A stretch of DNA of 25,152 bases from JAPYTU01 sp036166735 (GTDB lineage: Bacteria; Bacteroidota; Bacteroidia; Cytophagales; MED-G16). The notes beneath the pieces were generated by a model, which made no database searches, had not been told where the DNA came from, and saw nothing but the letters and a program-made list of their open reading frames with translations. Positions 7,507 to 15,653 of this stretch are shown here, one piece after another (the stretch's first letter is position 1; each line of letters starts with the position of its first letter). The stretch covers positions 1 through 25,152 of the forward strand of contig JAYZHG010000011.1 in assembly GCA_036166735.1 (NCBI GenBank). The letters run 5' to 3'. The position numbers and the translations under genes were made by a program.

Positions 7507-8335
7507 TAATTAAAAATCGAAATTTTCTATTCAGATCTTTAACAAAAGAGTATGATAAATTGGCATCACGAACGTATTTACACAAATCAGAATAATACTT
7601 ATCATTAATTTCAAAATAAATTTTCCCATTATTATTAATATGCTTTTTAGAAAATTTGATAATTATTTTATAATAGTATATAGGATCATCATTTACAAAC
7701 AATGCTGATTTAGGTTCAAATTTTTTAACATTTTCATCCACACAATCAATGTCTTCAATCGGTATATATGGAGGATTGCTTACAATTAAATCAAATTTGA
7801 TATCTGGCTTATACTCCTCTATCTTCTTTTGAATAAAAGTAACATTCGCTCCAACATCAATATTATTGTTTTTTGCAATAATTATGGCTTTTTCTGAAAC
7901 ATCTAAACCTATAACTTTTGATTTTACATTTTTATCTAAAGTGATTGCAATGCATCCTGAACCTGAGCCTATATCAAGTATCGTTTTAATTTTTTCTGTG
8001 GATTCATTTTTAATAATCATATCTACTAATTCTTCAGTTTCTGGCCTTGGAATAAGCACATCTTGATCAACATAAAACAGATTATTATAAAAAAATTCTT
8101 TATTTAAAACATGTTGAATAGGAATTCCCTTTGATATTTTATTTAAATCAGATATAATTTCTTCTTCTATAAATTTATTCCACGAAATAAATTTATCAAT
8201 TAGAAGATCCGTATTTGAAGCATTAAATTTTAGATATAAATATTTTTGAATTATGTTTATAGCTTCTTGTTTAGAATAATTTTCTACAAGATCAAGTAAT
8301 TTTTTATAAAGTTTTTTTAAACTTATTTTAGACAT
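7496..8335 (-). CDS. prmC: Release factor glutamine N5-methyltransferase
   Basis: This 279-residue SAM-dependent methyltransferase modifies the glutamine of the GGQ loop in peptide-chain release factors RF1 and RF2, improving termination. An N-terminal helical domain (about 1-80) binds the release factor. RPETEELV at 97-104 is a PrmC-characteristic segment. The SAM loop ILDIGSGSGCIAI runs from about 119, and an acidic residue ends the second strand in GLDVSEKA. The catalytic signature NPPY is at 187-190 within VSNPPYIP. Length and motif order match PrmC (formerly HemK). The ATG at 8333-8335 is only 13 bases from the divergent ribD start, so the promoters of the two genes must overlap each other or the coding regions. 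Assignment is secure. Confidence 0.95.
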   Translation of the reverse strand: MSKISLKKLYKKLLDLVENYSKQEAINIIQKYLYLKFNASNTDLLIDKFISWNKFIEEEIISDLNKISKGIPIQHVLNKEFFYNNLFYVDQDVLIPRPETEELVDMIIKNESTEKIKTILDIGSGSGCIAITLDKNVKSKVIGLDVSEKAIIIAKNNNIDVGANVTFIQKKIEEYKPDIKFDLIVSNPPYIPIEDIDCVDENVKKFEPKSALFVNDDPIYYYKIIIKFSKKHINNNGKIYFEINDKYYSDLCKYVRDANLSYSFVKDLNRKFRFLIIKF

Positions 8336-8348
8336 TACTCAAAAATAA

Positions 8349-9383
8349 ATGAATAATAAACATAAAAAATATATTAACAGAGCATTTTATCTTGCACAAA
8401 AAGGAATGGGTTCTGTCGCGCCAAATCCTATGGTTGGGTGTGTAATTGTTAAAAACGAAAACATTATAGGTGAAGGATATCATAAAAAATTTGGAAAAAA
8501 TCATGCTGAAATAAATGCAATAAAAAGTGTTAAAAACAAAAAAATAATAAAAGGTAGTTCAATCTACATTACACTTGAACCATGTAGCCACCATGGAAAA
8601 ACACCTCCCTGTGTAGATAAGATAATTAATTATAAACCAAAAGAAGTTATTATTTCAAATAAAGACCCAAACCCAAAAATTAATGGAAAAGGAATAAAAA
8701 AGTTAAAAGAAAATAATATAAATGTAATTGAAGGAATTCATGGTGCTATAGGAACAGAATTAAATAAAAGATTTTTTTTAAATCAAAAACACAAAATACC
8801 ATACGTTATTTTAAAGTGGGCGAAAACAAAAGATAATTTTATTGCCAAAACAAATGGAGAATCAAAATGGATTTCAAATGATGTATCGAGAACTTTAGTT
8901 CACAAATGGAGATCTGAAGAATCTGGAATATTAATAGGTGTGCAAACCGCCATTAAAGACAATCCGCAATTAACTGTTAGAAGATGGAAAGGTAAAAATC
9001 CAATTAGAATAATTATTGATCCAAATAATAGATTACAAAATACAGCAAAAGTATTAAAAGAAAAACCTGTTACTTTAATTTATAATACAACAACCACAAA
9101 AAAAAGGAGGAGTAATTTCTTTATAAAAATACATCCCTTTTCGATTCATAACATTATACAAGACATTTATAAAAAAGGAATAAGTAGTATAATGGTAGAG
9201 GGGGGAACAAAAACTATAAATTATTTTATAGCTTCAAATTTATGGCATGAAGCACGTCTTTTTATTTCTAATAAAAAATTTAAAAAAGGTATTTCTGCTC
9301 CTAATCTTAATTATGAAAATGTTAATAAAGAAAATATAAGTGGAGATGAATTACACATAATAAATAATAATGAACAATTTTAA
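8349..9383 (+). CDS. ribD: Bifunctional riboflavin biosynthesis deaminase/reductase
   Basis: The 344-residue protein carries both enzymes of the second and third steps of riboflavin synthesis. The N-terminal cytidine-deaminase-like domain (about 1-145) has zinc-site residues His52 and Glu54 (HAE) plus Cys79 and Cys88 in LEPCSHHGKTPPC. It removes the amine from the diaminopyrimidine intermediate. The C-terminal domain (about 150-335) is the NADPH-dependent reductase, recognised by VILKWAKTKDNFIA, the ILIGVQTAIKDNPQLTVR segment and MVEGGTKTINYF. Both catalytic halves look intact. The start ATG lies 13 bases from the divergent prmC start. The 3' end overlaps the next gene by 14 bases, suggesting cotranscription with the sulfoxide reductase. 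Assignment is secure. Confidence 0.96.
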   Translation: MNNKHKKYINRAFYLAQKGMGSVAPNPMVGCVIVKNENIIGEGYHKKFGKNHAEINAIKSVKNKKIIKGSSIYITLEPCSHHGKTPPCVDKIINYKPKEVIISNKDPNPKINGKGIKKLKENNINVIEGIHGAIGTELNKRFFLNQKHKIPYVILKWAKTKDNFIAKTNGESKWISNDVSRTLVHKWRSEESGILIGVQTAIKDNPQLTVRRWKGKNPIRIIIDPNNRLQNTAKVLKEKPVTLIYNTTTTKKRRSNFFIKIHPFSIHNIIQDIYKKGISSIMVEGGTKTINYFIASNLWHEARLFISNKKFKKGISAPNLNYENVNKENISGDELHIINNNEQF

Positions 9384-9852
9384 AAAACCAAATCTTGGAT
9401 CATTAGAAGCTAATTACAAAACATTAGTAACTCAAATTGATCATCTAATAGAAGAAGAAAATGATATTACTGCCATACTATCAAACGTTTCCTCTGCATT
9501 ACAAGAGACTTTTAATTTTTTATGGGTTGGATTCTATCTTATAAAAAATAAAGAATTAGTCTTAGGCCCTTTCCAGGGTCCAGTTGCATGTTTTAGAATT
9601 AAAAAAAATGAAGGGGTTTGTGGGTATTGTTGGAAAGAAAAAAAAACAGTTATTGTTTCTGATGTAAACAAATTTCCAGGACATATAGCATGTAGCTCTC
9701 AATCTAAGTCCGAAATAGTTGTCCCTATTTTTAAAAATAATAATGTTTTTGGTGTTTTAGATGTTGACAGCAAATCCCTCAATCAATTTAACATTATTGA
9801 CAAAATATATCTTGAAAAGATTGTAAGATCAATCGAAAAAAAATTAATTTAA
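9370..9852 (+). CDS. msrC: Free methionine-R-sulfoxide reductase (GAF domain)
   Basis: A 160-residue single GAF-domain protein of the fRMsr/YebR type, which reduces free methionine-R-sulfoxide in the cytosol using thioredoxin. The three cysteines that define the family are all present: Cys74 in VACFRI, Cys84 in EGVCGYCW and Cys108 in HIACSSQS. The SEIVVPI strand and the VLDVDS ending are also typical. An extra cysteine, Cys87, sits three residues after Cys84. GAF proteins of signalling type lack this cysteine set, so an enzymatic role is favoured. Translation starts inside the end of ribD (14-base overlap). The stop overlaps the convergent psd stop by 9 bases. Assignment to the family is strong; the gene symbol follows E. 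coli usage. Confidence 0.92.
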   Translation: MNNFKKPNLGSLEANYKTLVTQIDHLIEEENDITAILSNVSSALQETFNFLWVGFYLIKNKELVLGPFQGPVACFRIKKNEGVCGYCWKEKKTVIVSDVNKFPGHIACSSQSKSEIVVPIFKNNNVFGVLDVDSKSLNQFNIIDKIYLEKIVRSIEKKLI

Positions 9853-10500
9853 GCTACCAATCTCAGTAACACCACCAACTGCTTTATCTCCTTTTTTTAC
9901 TGTTACATTAAAGTTTAAAGGAAGATAAATATCAGCCCTAGATCCAAATTTAATAAATCCTAACTCTTCAGATTGTTTAACTTGATCTTTAACTTTTGTG
10001 TAATTAACAATTCTTCTAGCAACCATCCCAGCAATTTGTCTAACTAATAAAGTAATTTTTTTGTTTTCAATAACGGTTGTTGTTCTCTCATTTAATATGC
10101 TAGATTTTGGATGCCACGCAACCAAGTATTTTCCTTGATGGTATCGATAATACTTTACAGTTCCAGAAATAGGATTTCTGTTTATATGGACATCAAAAGG
10201 TGACATAAAAATAGATATAAGTAATTTTTTTTCTCCAAAATATTCATCTTCATAAGCTTCTTCAATATTAACAACTTTACCATTTGCTGGAGATATAACC
10301 TTACTATTATCAATTGTCTTTATAATTTCAGGATTTCTAAAAAATTGAAGAAAAAAAAGAAATATAAAAACAGATACTAATAAAATAATATTTAGATAAA
10401 ATCCATCAATACTAGAAAACTGGGAAGCAATATTTATACCTAATAAAAGGATTAATAAAACTGATAAAAAAGAATATCCCTCTCTATGAATTCTTTTCAT
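9844..10500 (-). CDS. psd: Phosphatidylserine decarboxylase proenzyme, short form
   Basis: The 218-residue membrane protein converts phosphatidylserine to phosphatidylethanolamine. It has two N-terminal membrane segments (about 11-27 and 34-54). A decarboxylase domain follows with the segments SPANGKVV, ISIFMSPFDVHINRNP and the cleavage motif GFIKFGSRAD. Autocleavage before Ser187 would create the pyruvoyl prosthetic group. The motif is GS inside FGSR, and the length is that of the short, archaeal-like subgroup found in Bacteroidota, rather than the longer E. coli type. Its start overlaps the end of the upstream dehydrogenase by 17 bases. It forms a lipid pair with cdsA two genes upstream. 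Assignment is secure. Confidence 0.95.
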   Translation of the reverse strand: MKRIHREGYSFLSVLLILLLGINIASQFSSIDGFYLNIILLVSVFIFLFFLQFFRNPEIIKTIDNSKVISPANGKVVNIEEAYEDEYFGEKKLLISIFMSPFDVHINRNPISGTVKYYRYHQGKYLVAWHPKSSILNERTTTVIENKKITLLVRQIAGMVARRIVNYTKVKDQVKQSEELGFIKFGSRADIYLPLNFNVTVKKGDKAVGGVTEIGSLN

Positions 10501-11788
10501 TTTTTTGGAAGGTAAAAGATCCGTCTCTGTATTTATATGTTCTAGAAACTTTATCTATAGCAGAAATATAAGCTGCTATTCTTAATGAAACATTATATTT
10601 TTTTGATATGCTATAAACATTATTAAACCCTTGTTTAATTATTGCATCACACCTTCTATTTACTCTACTTTTTGTCCACTTAAACCCCAATCTATTTTGA
10701 ACCCATTCAAAATAAGAAACTATCACTCCACCAGCATTTGCTAAAATATCAGGAACTGCAACAATTTTATTTTTTAGCAAAATGTCATCTGCCTTATAAG
10801 CTGTTGGGCCATTAGCTCCCTCAACTATGAATTTTGCAGAAATATCAGGAGCATTTTTTTCAGTTATAGAATCTTCCATTGCAGCTGGTATTAAAACATC
10901 TACTTTTAAAGAAATAAGTTCTTTATTTGATATTTTGTCTCCTCCTTTAAAATTTGCTAACGATCCATTATTTTCATTTCGATGTGTAATTGCCTTACCT
11001 ATATTAATTCCTTTTTTATTATAATAACCCCCAGAAATATCTGAAATTGCAATAATCTTACACCCTCTTTCTTTTAACAAATAAGCTGCCCACGAACCAA
11101 CATTCCCAAAACCTTGTACTGCTACAGTAGCTCCAAATGGGTTAACTTTAAATTTTGTCAATAATGATAAAGTTGAAATCATAACACCGCGTCCTGTCGA
11201 TTCAATTCTTCCAAGTGAACCTCCTAAAATAGTAGGCTTTCCTGTCACTACTGAATTTATTGTCATTCCTCTTGCTCTTGAATATTCATCCATTAACCAA
11301 GCCATATGTTCTGGGCCTGTTCCTACATCAGGTGCTGGTATATCTTTATCTGGTCCAAAAACATCATGCATTGCTTGAGTATATGCTCTTGTTAATCTTT
11401 CCATCTCTGAAAAACTCATTTTTTTTGGATCACAACAAACCCCTCCTTTTGCTCCTCCATATGGTATATCCACAACAGCACACTTCCAAGTCATCCAAGC
11501 AGCTAAAGCTGTAACCTCATTTAAATTAACTCCTGGATCAAATCTTAAGCCTCCTTTTGATGGTCCCAATATATTTGAATGAATAACTCTATAACCTTCA
11601 AAAACCCTAATGGTACCATCATCCATAGAAATTGGGAGTGATACAATAATTTTTTTTGCTGGAGATTTTAAAACATTATAAATTTCTTCATCTAACTGAA
11701 GATGTTCGGCGGCAACATGAAATCTCTTCATCATTGATGCAAGAGGATCATTAGAGTGTATGATAGGAGCGGGTTCTATATAACTCAT
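10484..11788 (-). CDS. gdhA: Glu/Leu/Phe/Val dehydrogenase, probably glutamate dehydrogenase
   Basis: The 434-residue product has the length and two-domain architecture of hexameric glutamate dehydrogenases, interconverting glutamate with 2-oxoglutarate and ammonia. The substrate domain has GPSKGGLRFDP (Lys78), the WKCAVVDIPYGGAKGG segment with substrate lysine Lys102 and catalytic Lys114, and APDVGTG with Asp154. The nucleotide fold starts near 220 with VQGFGNVG (glycines 226-231). The second strand ends in Asp250 (AISDISG), which tentatively favours NAD+. It lies between cdsA (35 bases upstream) and psd (17-base overlap), an unusual place for a nitrogen-assimilation gene. A weak -7-like TACATTTA lies about 25 bases before the ATG on the minus strand. 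The superfamily is certain; glutamate specificity is likely but not proven by sequence alone. Confidence 0.92.
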   Translation of the reverse strand: MSYIEPAPIIHSNDPLASMMKRFHVAAEHLQLDEEIYNVLKSPAKKIIVSLPISMDDGTIRVFEGYRVIHSNILGPSKGGLRFDPGVNLNEVTALAAWMTWKCAVVDIPYGGAKGGVCCDPKKMSFSEMERLTRAYTQAMHDVFGPDKDIPAPDVGTGPEHMAWLMDEYSRARGMTINSVVTGKPTILGGSLGRIESTGRGVMISTLSLLTKFKVNPFGATVAVQGFGNVGSWAAYLLKERGCKIIAISDISGGYYNKKGINIGKAITHRNENNGSLANFKGGDKISNKELISLKVDVLIPAAMEDSITEKNAPDISAKFIVEGANGPTAYKADDILLKNKIVAVPDILANAGGVIVSYFEWVQNRLGFKWTKSRVNRRCDAIIKQGFNNVYSISKKYNVSLRIAAYISAIDKVSRTYKYRDGSFTFQKNEKNS

Positions 11789-11823
11789 ATCTATTTAAAA
11801 TATTTTCTTTGTAAATGTACAAT

Positions 11824-12651
11824 TTATGTTAAGTGATTGATAATTTTTAAGTAAAAAAATACATAAGGAATGACAAAGAAAAAACTATCAAAACGATCCA
11901 AAAATCCACCATGTCCAGGAAGTTTGTTTCCACTATCTTTTAAATTAAAATTCCTTTTAATAAGAGACTCAAACAAATCACCAAAGACCCCTGATATTAA
12001 AACTACGATTGAAAACCCAGCCCAAAACATATACGTTCTTTCATCAAAATAATTCCATAAAAAATAAGCAACAACTAAATTTGATAATAAACCAAAGATG
12101 ACACCTTCCCATGTCTTCATAGGAGAAACCGATTCAAATAATTTATTTTTACCAAAAACACTTCCTCCAATAAATGCTGTAGATTCACTAGTCCAAAGAA
12201 ATACAAAAGAAGAAACCAAGTAAATATATTCATATTCACCAGATTCAAAAACTAAAAAATTCAATAAAGATATTGGTATTGATATATAAAAAATACCAAA
12301 AAAAGTCATAGACACGTTTGATAAAGAATCTCTATTTCCTGAAGCATATAAAGCAGAAAGGCAAACAATTGGCAGAATTGGTACCAATAAGAAATGAACT
12401 CCCCAAATTGAATTGTGACTAGCATAAATAAAAGTTGAAATAAAAATTAAAACAGAAAGAAATGTTCCCAAATAATTATTTGGTTTTATATTATTTTCCT
12501 TAAGGATTCTGTAAAATTCTTTAGATGAAAAAAAAATGATAGCAATAAATATTAATAAATAAGAATGCTGACTATACATTGAACAAAACAACAACAATCC
12601 TGCCCCCAATGAACCTGTAATAATTCTCTGTAATAAATTTTTTTTATCCAT
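11824..12651 (-). CDS. cdsA: Phosphatidate cytidylyltransferase
   Basis: This integral membrane enzyme of 275 residues condenses CTP with phosphatidic acid to give CDP-diacylglycerol, the precursor of all glycerophospholipids. It contains about eight hydrophobic segments. The complete family signature is at about residues 229-255: SLIKRNF, then LKDSGNKLPGHGGFLDRFD with the metal-binding Asp residues. The length is typical. The start ATG overlaps the DUF2007 gene stop by 8 bases. It precedes the dehydrogenase and psd genes on the same strand, so CDP-diacylglycerol synthesis and phosphatidylserine decarboxylation are encoded together. A phosphatidylserine synthase is not in this window. Assignment is secure. 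Confidence 0.96.
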   Translation of the reverse strand: MDKKNLLQRIITGSLGAGLLLFCSMYSQHSYLLIFIAIIFFSSKEFYRILKENNIKPNNYLGTFLSVLIFISTFIYASHNSIWGVHFLLVPILPIVCLSALYASGNRDSLSNVSMTFFGIFYISIPISLLNFLVFESGEYEYIYLVSSFVFLWTSESTAFIGGSVFGKNKLFESVSPMKTWEGVIFGLLSNLVVAYFLWNYFDERTYMFWAGFSIVVLISGVFGDLFESLIKRNFNLKDSGNKLPGHGGFLDRFDSFFFVIPYVFFYLKIINHLT

Positions 12652-12859
12652 AAAAATCTAATTCTTGAATTAATTTCTGTGCTTTAAGATAATTTTTTTC
12701 AACTACTAAAACCTCATAATATCCAAAATTATTATACGAAGAATCTATCTTATTAACTGATATGCACTGTATATGATGTAATTTCAAAACTTGTTTAACT
12801 ATTTCTGCACGATATGTTGTTTTTGTTTTATAAACCTGAACCCATTTATCTTTTTTCAT
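12644..12859 (-). CDS. DUF2007 small protein
   Basis: This is a 71-residue soluble protein matching the DUF2007 pattern. It starts with WVQVYKTKTTYRAEIVKQVL, then a central NKIDSSYNNFGYYEVLVVE segment, and ends in an Ala-rich-type helix (AQKLIQELD). The fold resembles a small ferredoxin-like ligand or signal domain. The family is sometimes labelled putative signal-transducing protein, but no biochemical role is established that I know of. It overlaps the CPBP protease gene upstream by 14 bases and cdsA downstream by 8 bases, which indicates tight cotranscription and perhaps a link to membrane lipid synthesis. Family recognition is good; function unknown. Confidence 0.8.
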   Translation of the reverse strand: MKKDKWVQVYKTKTTYRAEIVKQVLKLHHIQCISVNKIDSSYNNFGYYEVLVVEKNYLKAQKLIQELDFYG

Positions 12860-13721
12860 TATCTAAAAAATATCTTCTAAGTAAATACATAAAACCTATA
12901 AACAAAACAGCACTTATGATAATTAAAACCATTGGAATTTTTGGAGAAGAATTTACTGATACCTCAAAATTTTCATTTAGTAGCCCTTTCTGAGACAAAT
13001 AAAATATAGTTAATGAAAAGAAATTATTAAATATGTGTGCAATCATAGGATATAATATACTACCAGACCAATAATAAATATATCCAAATAAGACCCCTAA
13101 AAGCATTCGAGGAAAAAACCCATAAAATTGTAAATGAAGAGCACTAAAAAAAAAGGCACTAAGCCATACTGCTATATGAATATTTTTTGAAATCAAATAA
13201 AAATTCTTTTGTAAAACTCCTCGAAACAAATATTCTTCACATATACCAGGAATTAAAGCTATAGATAATATGCCAAATAAAAACTCCCAATTGTTTGCAA
13301 AAGAAACTAAAAATATTGTGATCTTCTCAAGTTCTTTTTCTTTATTAAAAGCCCAAGTCTCAAAAGAATTCATAAACTCAGGAAAGTTGATAGATTTATT
13401 CCACTCTATAACGCCAGAATTTAAAATCATAAAAAAAAATGTTGATAAAAGAACCAAAATGACTGGAGTAGAATTAATTGGAAAAATCTTTATAGAATAA
13501 TTATTTAATTTATTCACATAAAAGTAAGGAGAAATAAAAATCATAATTGACAAAGAATTTAATGATAACATTAATACCCTGTCTTCTAATAAATTTTCCA
13601 TTCCAGAAGAAGAAATTCCTCCAGATATAATATAATAGCCCGATATAACTAAATTTAAAAACACAAAAGCTGAAAAAATTATTAAAACAATAATCATTAA
13701 TTCTTTCCAATGATTTGACAT
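12846..13721 (-). CDS. CPBP-family intramembrane metalloprotease
   Basis: With the ATG at 13721 the protein has 291 residues and about eight membrane segments. The three motifs of the CPBP (CaaX protease and bacteriocin-processing, formerly Abi) family are present in order: CEEYLFRGVL with Glu162, Glu163 and Arg167; FFSALHLQF with His196; and IAHIFNN with His229 and Asn233. These form the metal-dependent active site in the membrane core. Substrates are not known for most bacterial members. An in-frame TTG at 13868 would add 49 residues but would run antisense over the start of the divergent dihydrouridine synthase, and the extension lacks membrane character, so it is rejected. The gene leads the run to DUF2007, cdsA, the dehydrogenase and psd. 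Confidence 0.9.
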   Translation of the reverse strand: MSNHWKELMIIVLIIFSAFVFLNLVISGYYIISGGISSSGMENLLEDRVLMLSLNSLSIMIFISPYFYVNKLNNYSIKIFPINSTPVILVLLSTFFFMILNSGVIEWNKSINFPEFMNSFETWAFNKEKELEKITIFLVSFANNWEFLFGILSIALIPGICEEYLFRGVLQKNFYLISKNIHIAVWLSAFFFSALHLQFYGFFPRMLLGVLFGYIYYWSGSILYPMIAHIFNNFFSLTIFYLSQKGLLNENFEVSVNSSPKIPMVLIIISAVLFIGFMYLLRRYFLDNEKR

Positions 13722-13776
13722 AATTGATTTTATTTGCAGGGTTATTTGATTAAAAACGTTAAAATAGTTTTTTTTT

Positions 13777-14775
13777 ATGAAAATTGGCAATATTGAACTA
13801 GGTGATTTTCCCTTATTGCTTGCTCCAATGGAAGATGTAAGTGATCCACCATTTAGATCTGTATGCAAAGAGAATGGTGCTGACTTAATGTTTACAGAGT
13901 TTATTTCTTCAGAAGGTTTAATTAGAGATGCAGAAAAAAGTATTCAAAAACTTGATATTTATGATAGCGAAAGACCCATAGGAATACAAATATTTGGAGA
14001 TAAAATTGAATCTATGAAAAAAGCAGCTTCAATATCTGAAGCGGCTAATCCAGAAATAATAGACATAAATTATGGTTGTCCTGTTAAAAAAATTGCCTGC
14101 AAAGGTGCCGGTGCCGGTATTTTGCTTGATATAAATAAAATGCAAAAAATGACAAGTGAAATCGTTAAACAAGTTAAAAAACCTGTAACTGTAAAAACCA
14201 GATTAGGATGGGATGATAAAAGCATAAAAATAGTAGAGGTAGCAGAAAGATTGCAGGATGTAGGCATACAAGCTCTTACTATTCATGGGCGAACAAGAAA
14301 ACAAATGTATAAAGGAGAAGCTAATTGGGAATATATAGCCGAAGTAAAAAATAATCCTAGAATTAACATTCCAATTTTTGGAAACGGAGATATTAATTCT
14401 CCAGAAAAAGCAAAAAAATATAAAAATAAATATGGCGTTGATGGAATAATGATTGGAAGATCAGCAATTGGGAACCCATGGATTTTTAATAAAATAAAGA
14501 CCTATATAAAAGAAAACAAACATATAAAAAACCCATCCTTAAATGATAGAATAGAAACAGTTAAAAAACATTTGGATTTTTCTATCAAATGGAAAGGGGA
14601 AAGATTAGGTTTAGTTGAGATGAGAAGACATTATACAAATTATTTTCGAGGAATGGATAATTTCAAAAAACATAGAATGAAACTAATTCTTAGTACATCT
14701 AAAAATTTTACATTAGAGACATTACATGAAATATCCAACTTATATTCTAACAATAAAGAATTAGCTGAGTTATGA
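13777..14775 (+). CDS. dusB: tRNA-dihydrouridine synthase (DusB-like)
   Basis: The 332-residue flavoenzyme reduces specific uridines in tRNA D-loops to dihydrouridine using FMN and NADPH. The TIM-barrel motifs are intact: LLAPMEDVSDPPFR at 14-27, the catalytic NYGCPVKKIACKGAGAG segment with Cys101, TVKTRLGW, LTIHGRTRKQMYKG, and FGNGDINSPEKA followed by GVDGIMIGRSAIGNPW for flavin phosphate binding. The C-terminal helical tRNA-recognition domain begins near 245. DusB is the ancestral bacterial type and fits best, although A and C paralogues cannot be excluded by eye. The gene is divergent from the CPBP protease (55 bases between starts) and shares an ATGA overlap with the downstream transporter. 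Family secure, subfamily likely. Confidence 0.93.
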   Translation: MKIGNIELGDFPLLLAPMEDVSDPPFRSVCKENGADLMFTEFISSEGLIRDAEKSIQKLDIYDSERPIGIQIFGDKIESMKKAASISEAANPEIIDINYGCPVKKIACKGAGAGILLDINKMQKMTSEIVKQVKKPVTVKTRLGWDDKSIKIVEVAERLQDVGIQALTIHGRTRKQMYKGEANWEYIAEVKNNPRINIPIFGNGDINSPEKAKKYKNKYGVDGIMIGRSAIGNPWIFNKIKTYIKENKHIKNPSLNDRIETVKKHLDFSIKWKGERLGLVEMRRHYTNYFRGMDNFKKHRMKLILSTSKNFTLETLHEISNLYSNNKELAEL

Positions 14776-15653
14776 AATTAAATAGATCATTATATGCTTG
14801 GTTCTTATTAATTCTTCTTAGCGTAATCTGGGGACTTTCTCCTATGTTAATTAAAAAATCATTGGTTTCACTACACCCTCTTGAAATTGGAGCACTACGA
14901 TTATCTTTTGCGGCAATAATTTTATTGCCTTTTTTAGCTAAAAATATAAAGGAAGTTAAAAAAAAAGATTTTCTTATTTTATTTATTTCTGGTATAGTAG
15001 GTAATGTAATTCCATATTTTCTATACCCTATAGCACAAACAAAAATTGATAGTGGAACATCAGGTGTTTTAACATCCTTAACTCCATTTTTTGCTCTAAT
15101 AATAGGAGTGCTCTTCTATAATCAGAAAGCAACAAAAAATAATTTGATTGGACTTACTATAGGCTTTTTAGGAACAGTGGCATTGATTTTATTTTCTAGT
15201 AATAGTCGAGGTTTTGGATCAGATGTTTTTGGTTTATTTGTAGTATTAGCAACTTTTTTATATGGTATAAATTTAAATTTGATAAAACATCACCTTAATC
15301 ATTTAAAACCAATAACTATTGCCAGTTTTTCAATTGTTTCAATTCTGCCTATAACTCTTTATATACTTTTAGATCTTACACCTTTTATTGATCATATTGA
15401 AAAATTTGAAATTCACAGAAATCAATTTTTTTATGTCGCTGTTCTTGGAATATTATGTACCTCAATAGCTACAATAATTTTTTATAACTTGATAAAAATT
15501 AAAGATACAGTTTTTGCTTCTCTTGTTACATACTTGATGCCAATAGTAGCTGTAAGTGTTGGTGTTATCGATGGAGAAAATATAAATTCTATCCAGTTAT
15601 TAGGAATGGTTTTAATTATTCTTGGAGTGTTTATAAGCGCTAAAAAAAATTAA
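14772..15653 (+). CDS. EamA/DMT-superfamily transporter
   Basis: The 293-residue inner-membrane protein has ten predicted hydrophobic segments arranged as two EamA repeats (about 8-140 and 155-290), the standard layout of drug/metabolite transporters. The first repeat opens with the typical ILLSVIWGLSPMLIKKSL. The end of each repeat shows the expected helix with a conserved Gly-rich turn (LTIGFLGTVALILF and LLGMVLIILGVFIS). Members export or import amino acids, nucleosides, sugars or drugs, and the substrate cannot be read from sequence. The start overlaps the dihydrouridine synthase stop as ATGA, so the two are cotranslated. The stop is shared with the convergent isomerase gene on a TTAA palindrome. 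Superfamily assignment is strong. Confidence 0.9.
   Translation: MKLNRSLYAWFLLILLSVIWGLSPMLIKKSLVSLHPLEIGALRLSFAAIILLPFLAKNIKEVKKKDFLILFISGIVGNVIPYFLYPIAQTKIDSGTSGVLTSLTPFFALIIGVLFYNQKATKNNLIGLTIGFLGTVALILFSSNSRGFGSDVFGLFVVLATFLYGINLNLIKHHLNHLKPITIASFSIVSILPITLYILLDLTPFIDHIEKFEIHRNQFFYVAVLGILCTSIATIIFYNLIKIKDTVFASLVTYLMPIVAVSVGVIDGENINSIQLLGMVLIILGVFISAKKN

Noticed and set aside
8340..8347. Exact TATTTTTG match to the Bacteroidota -7 element on the minus strand before prmC
   Set aside because: It ends only 4 bases before the prmC ATG and has no TTG at the -33 distance; in AT-rich DNA this is likely chance unless the message is leaderless.
9841..9850. AAATTAATTT palindrome at the fRMsr/psd junction as a bidirectional terminator
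   Set aside because: It is a loopless, all-A/T palindrome without a stable stem; it merely reflects overlapping TAA stops.
11260..11514. 84-codon open frame on the + strand inside the glutamate-type dehydrogenase
   Set aside because: It is antisense to invariant catalytic segments of the dehydrogenase; the Leu-rich composition is a by-product of the opposite strand.
13722..13868. 49-residue N-terminal extension of the CPBP protease from a TTG at 13868
   Set aside because: It would run antisense across the start of the divergent dihydrouridine synthase, has no membrane character, and an ATG at 13721 opens directly into the first helix.
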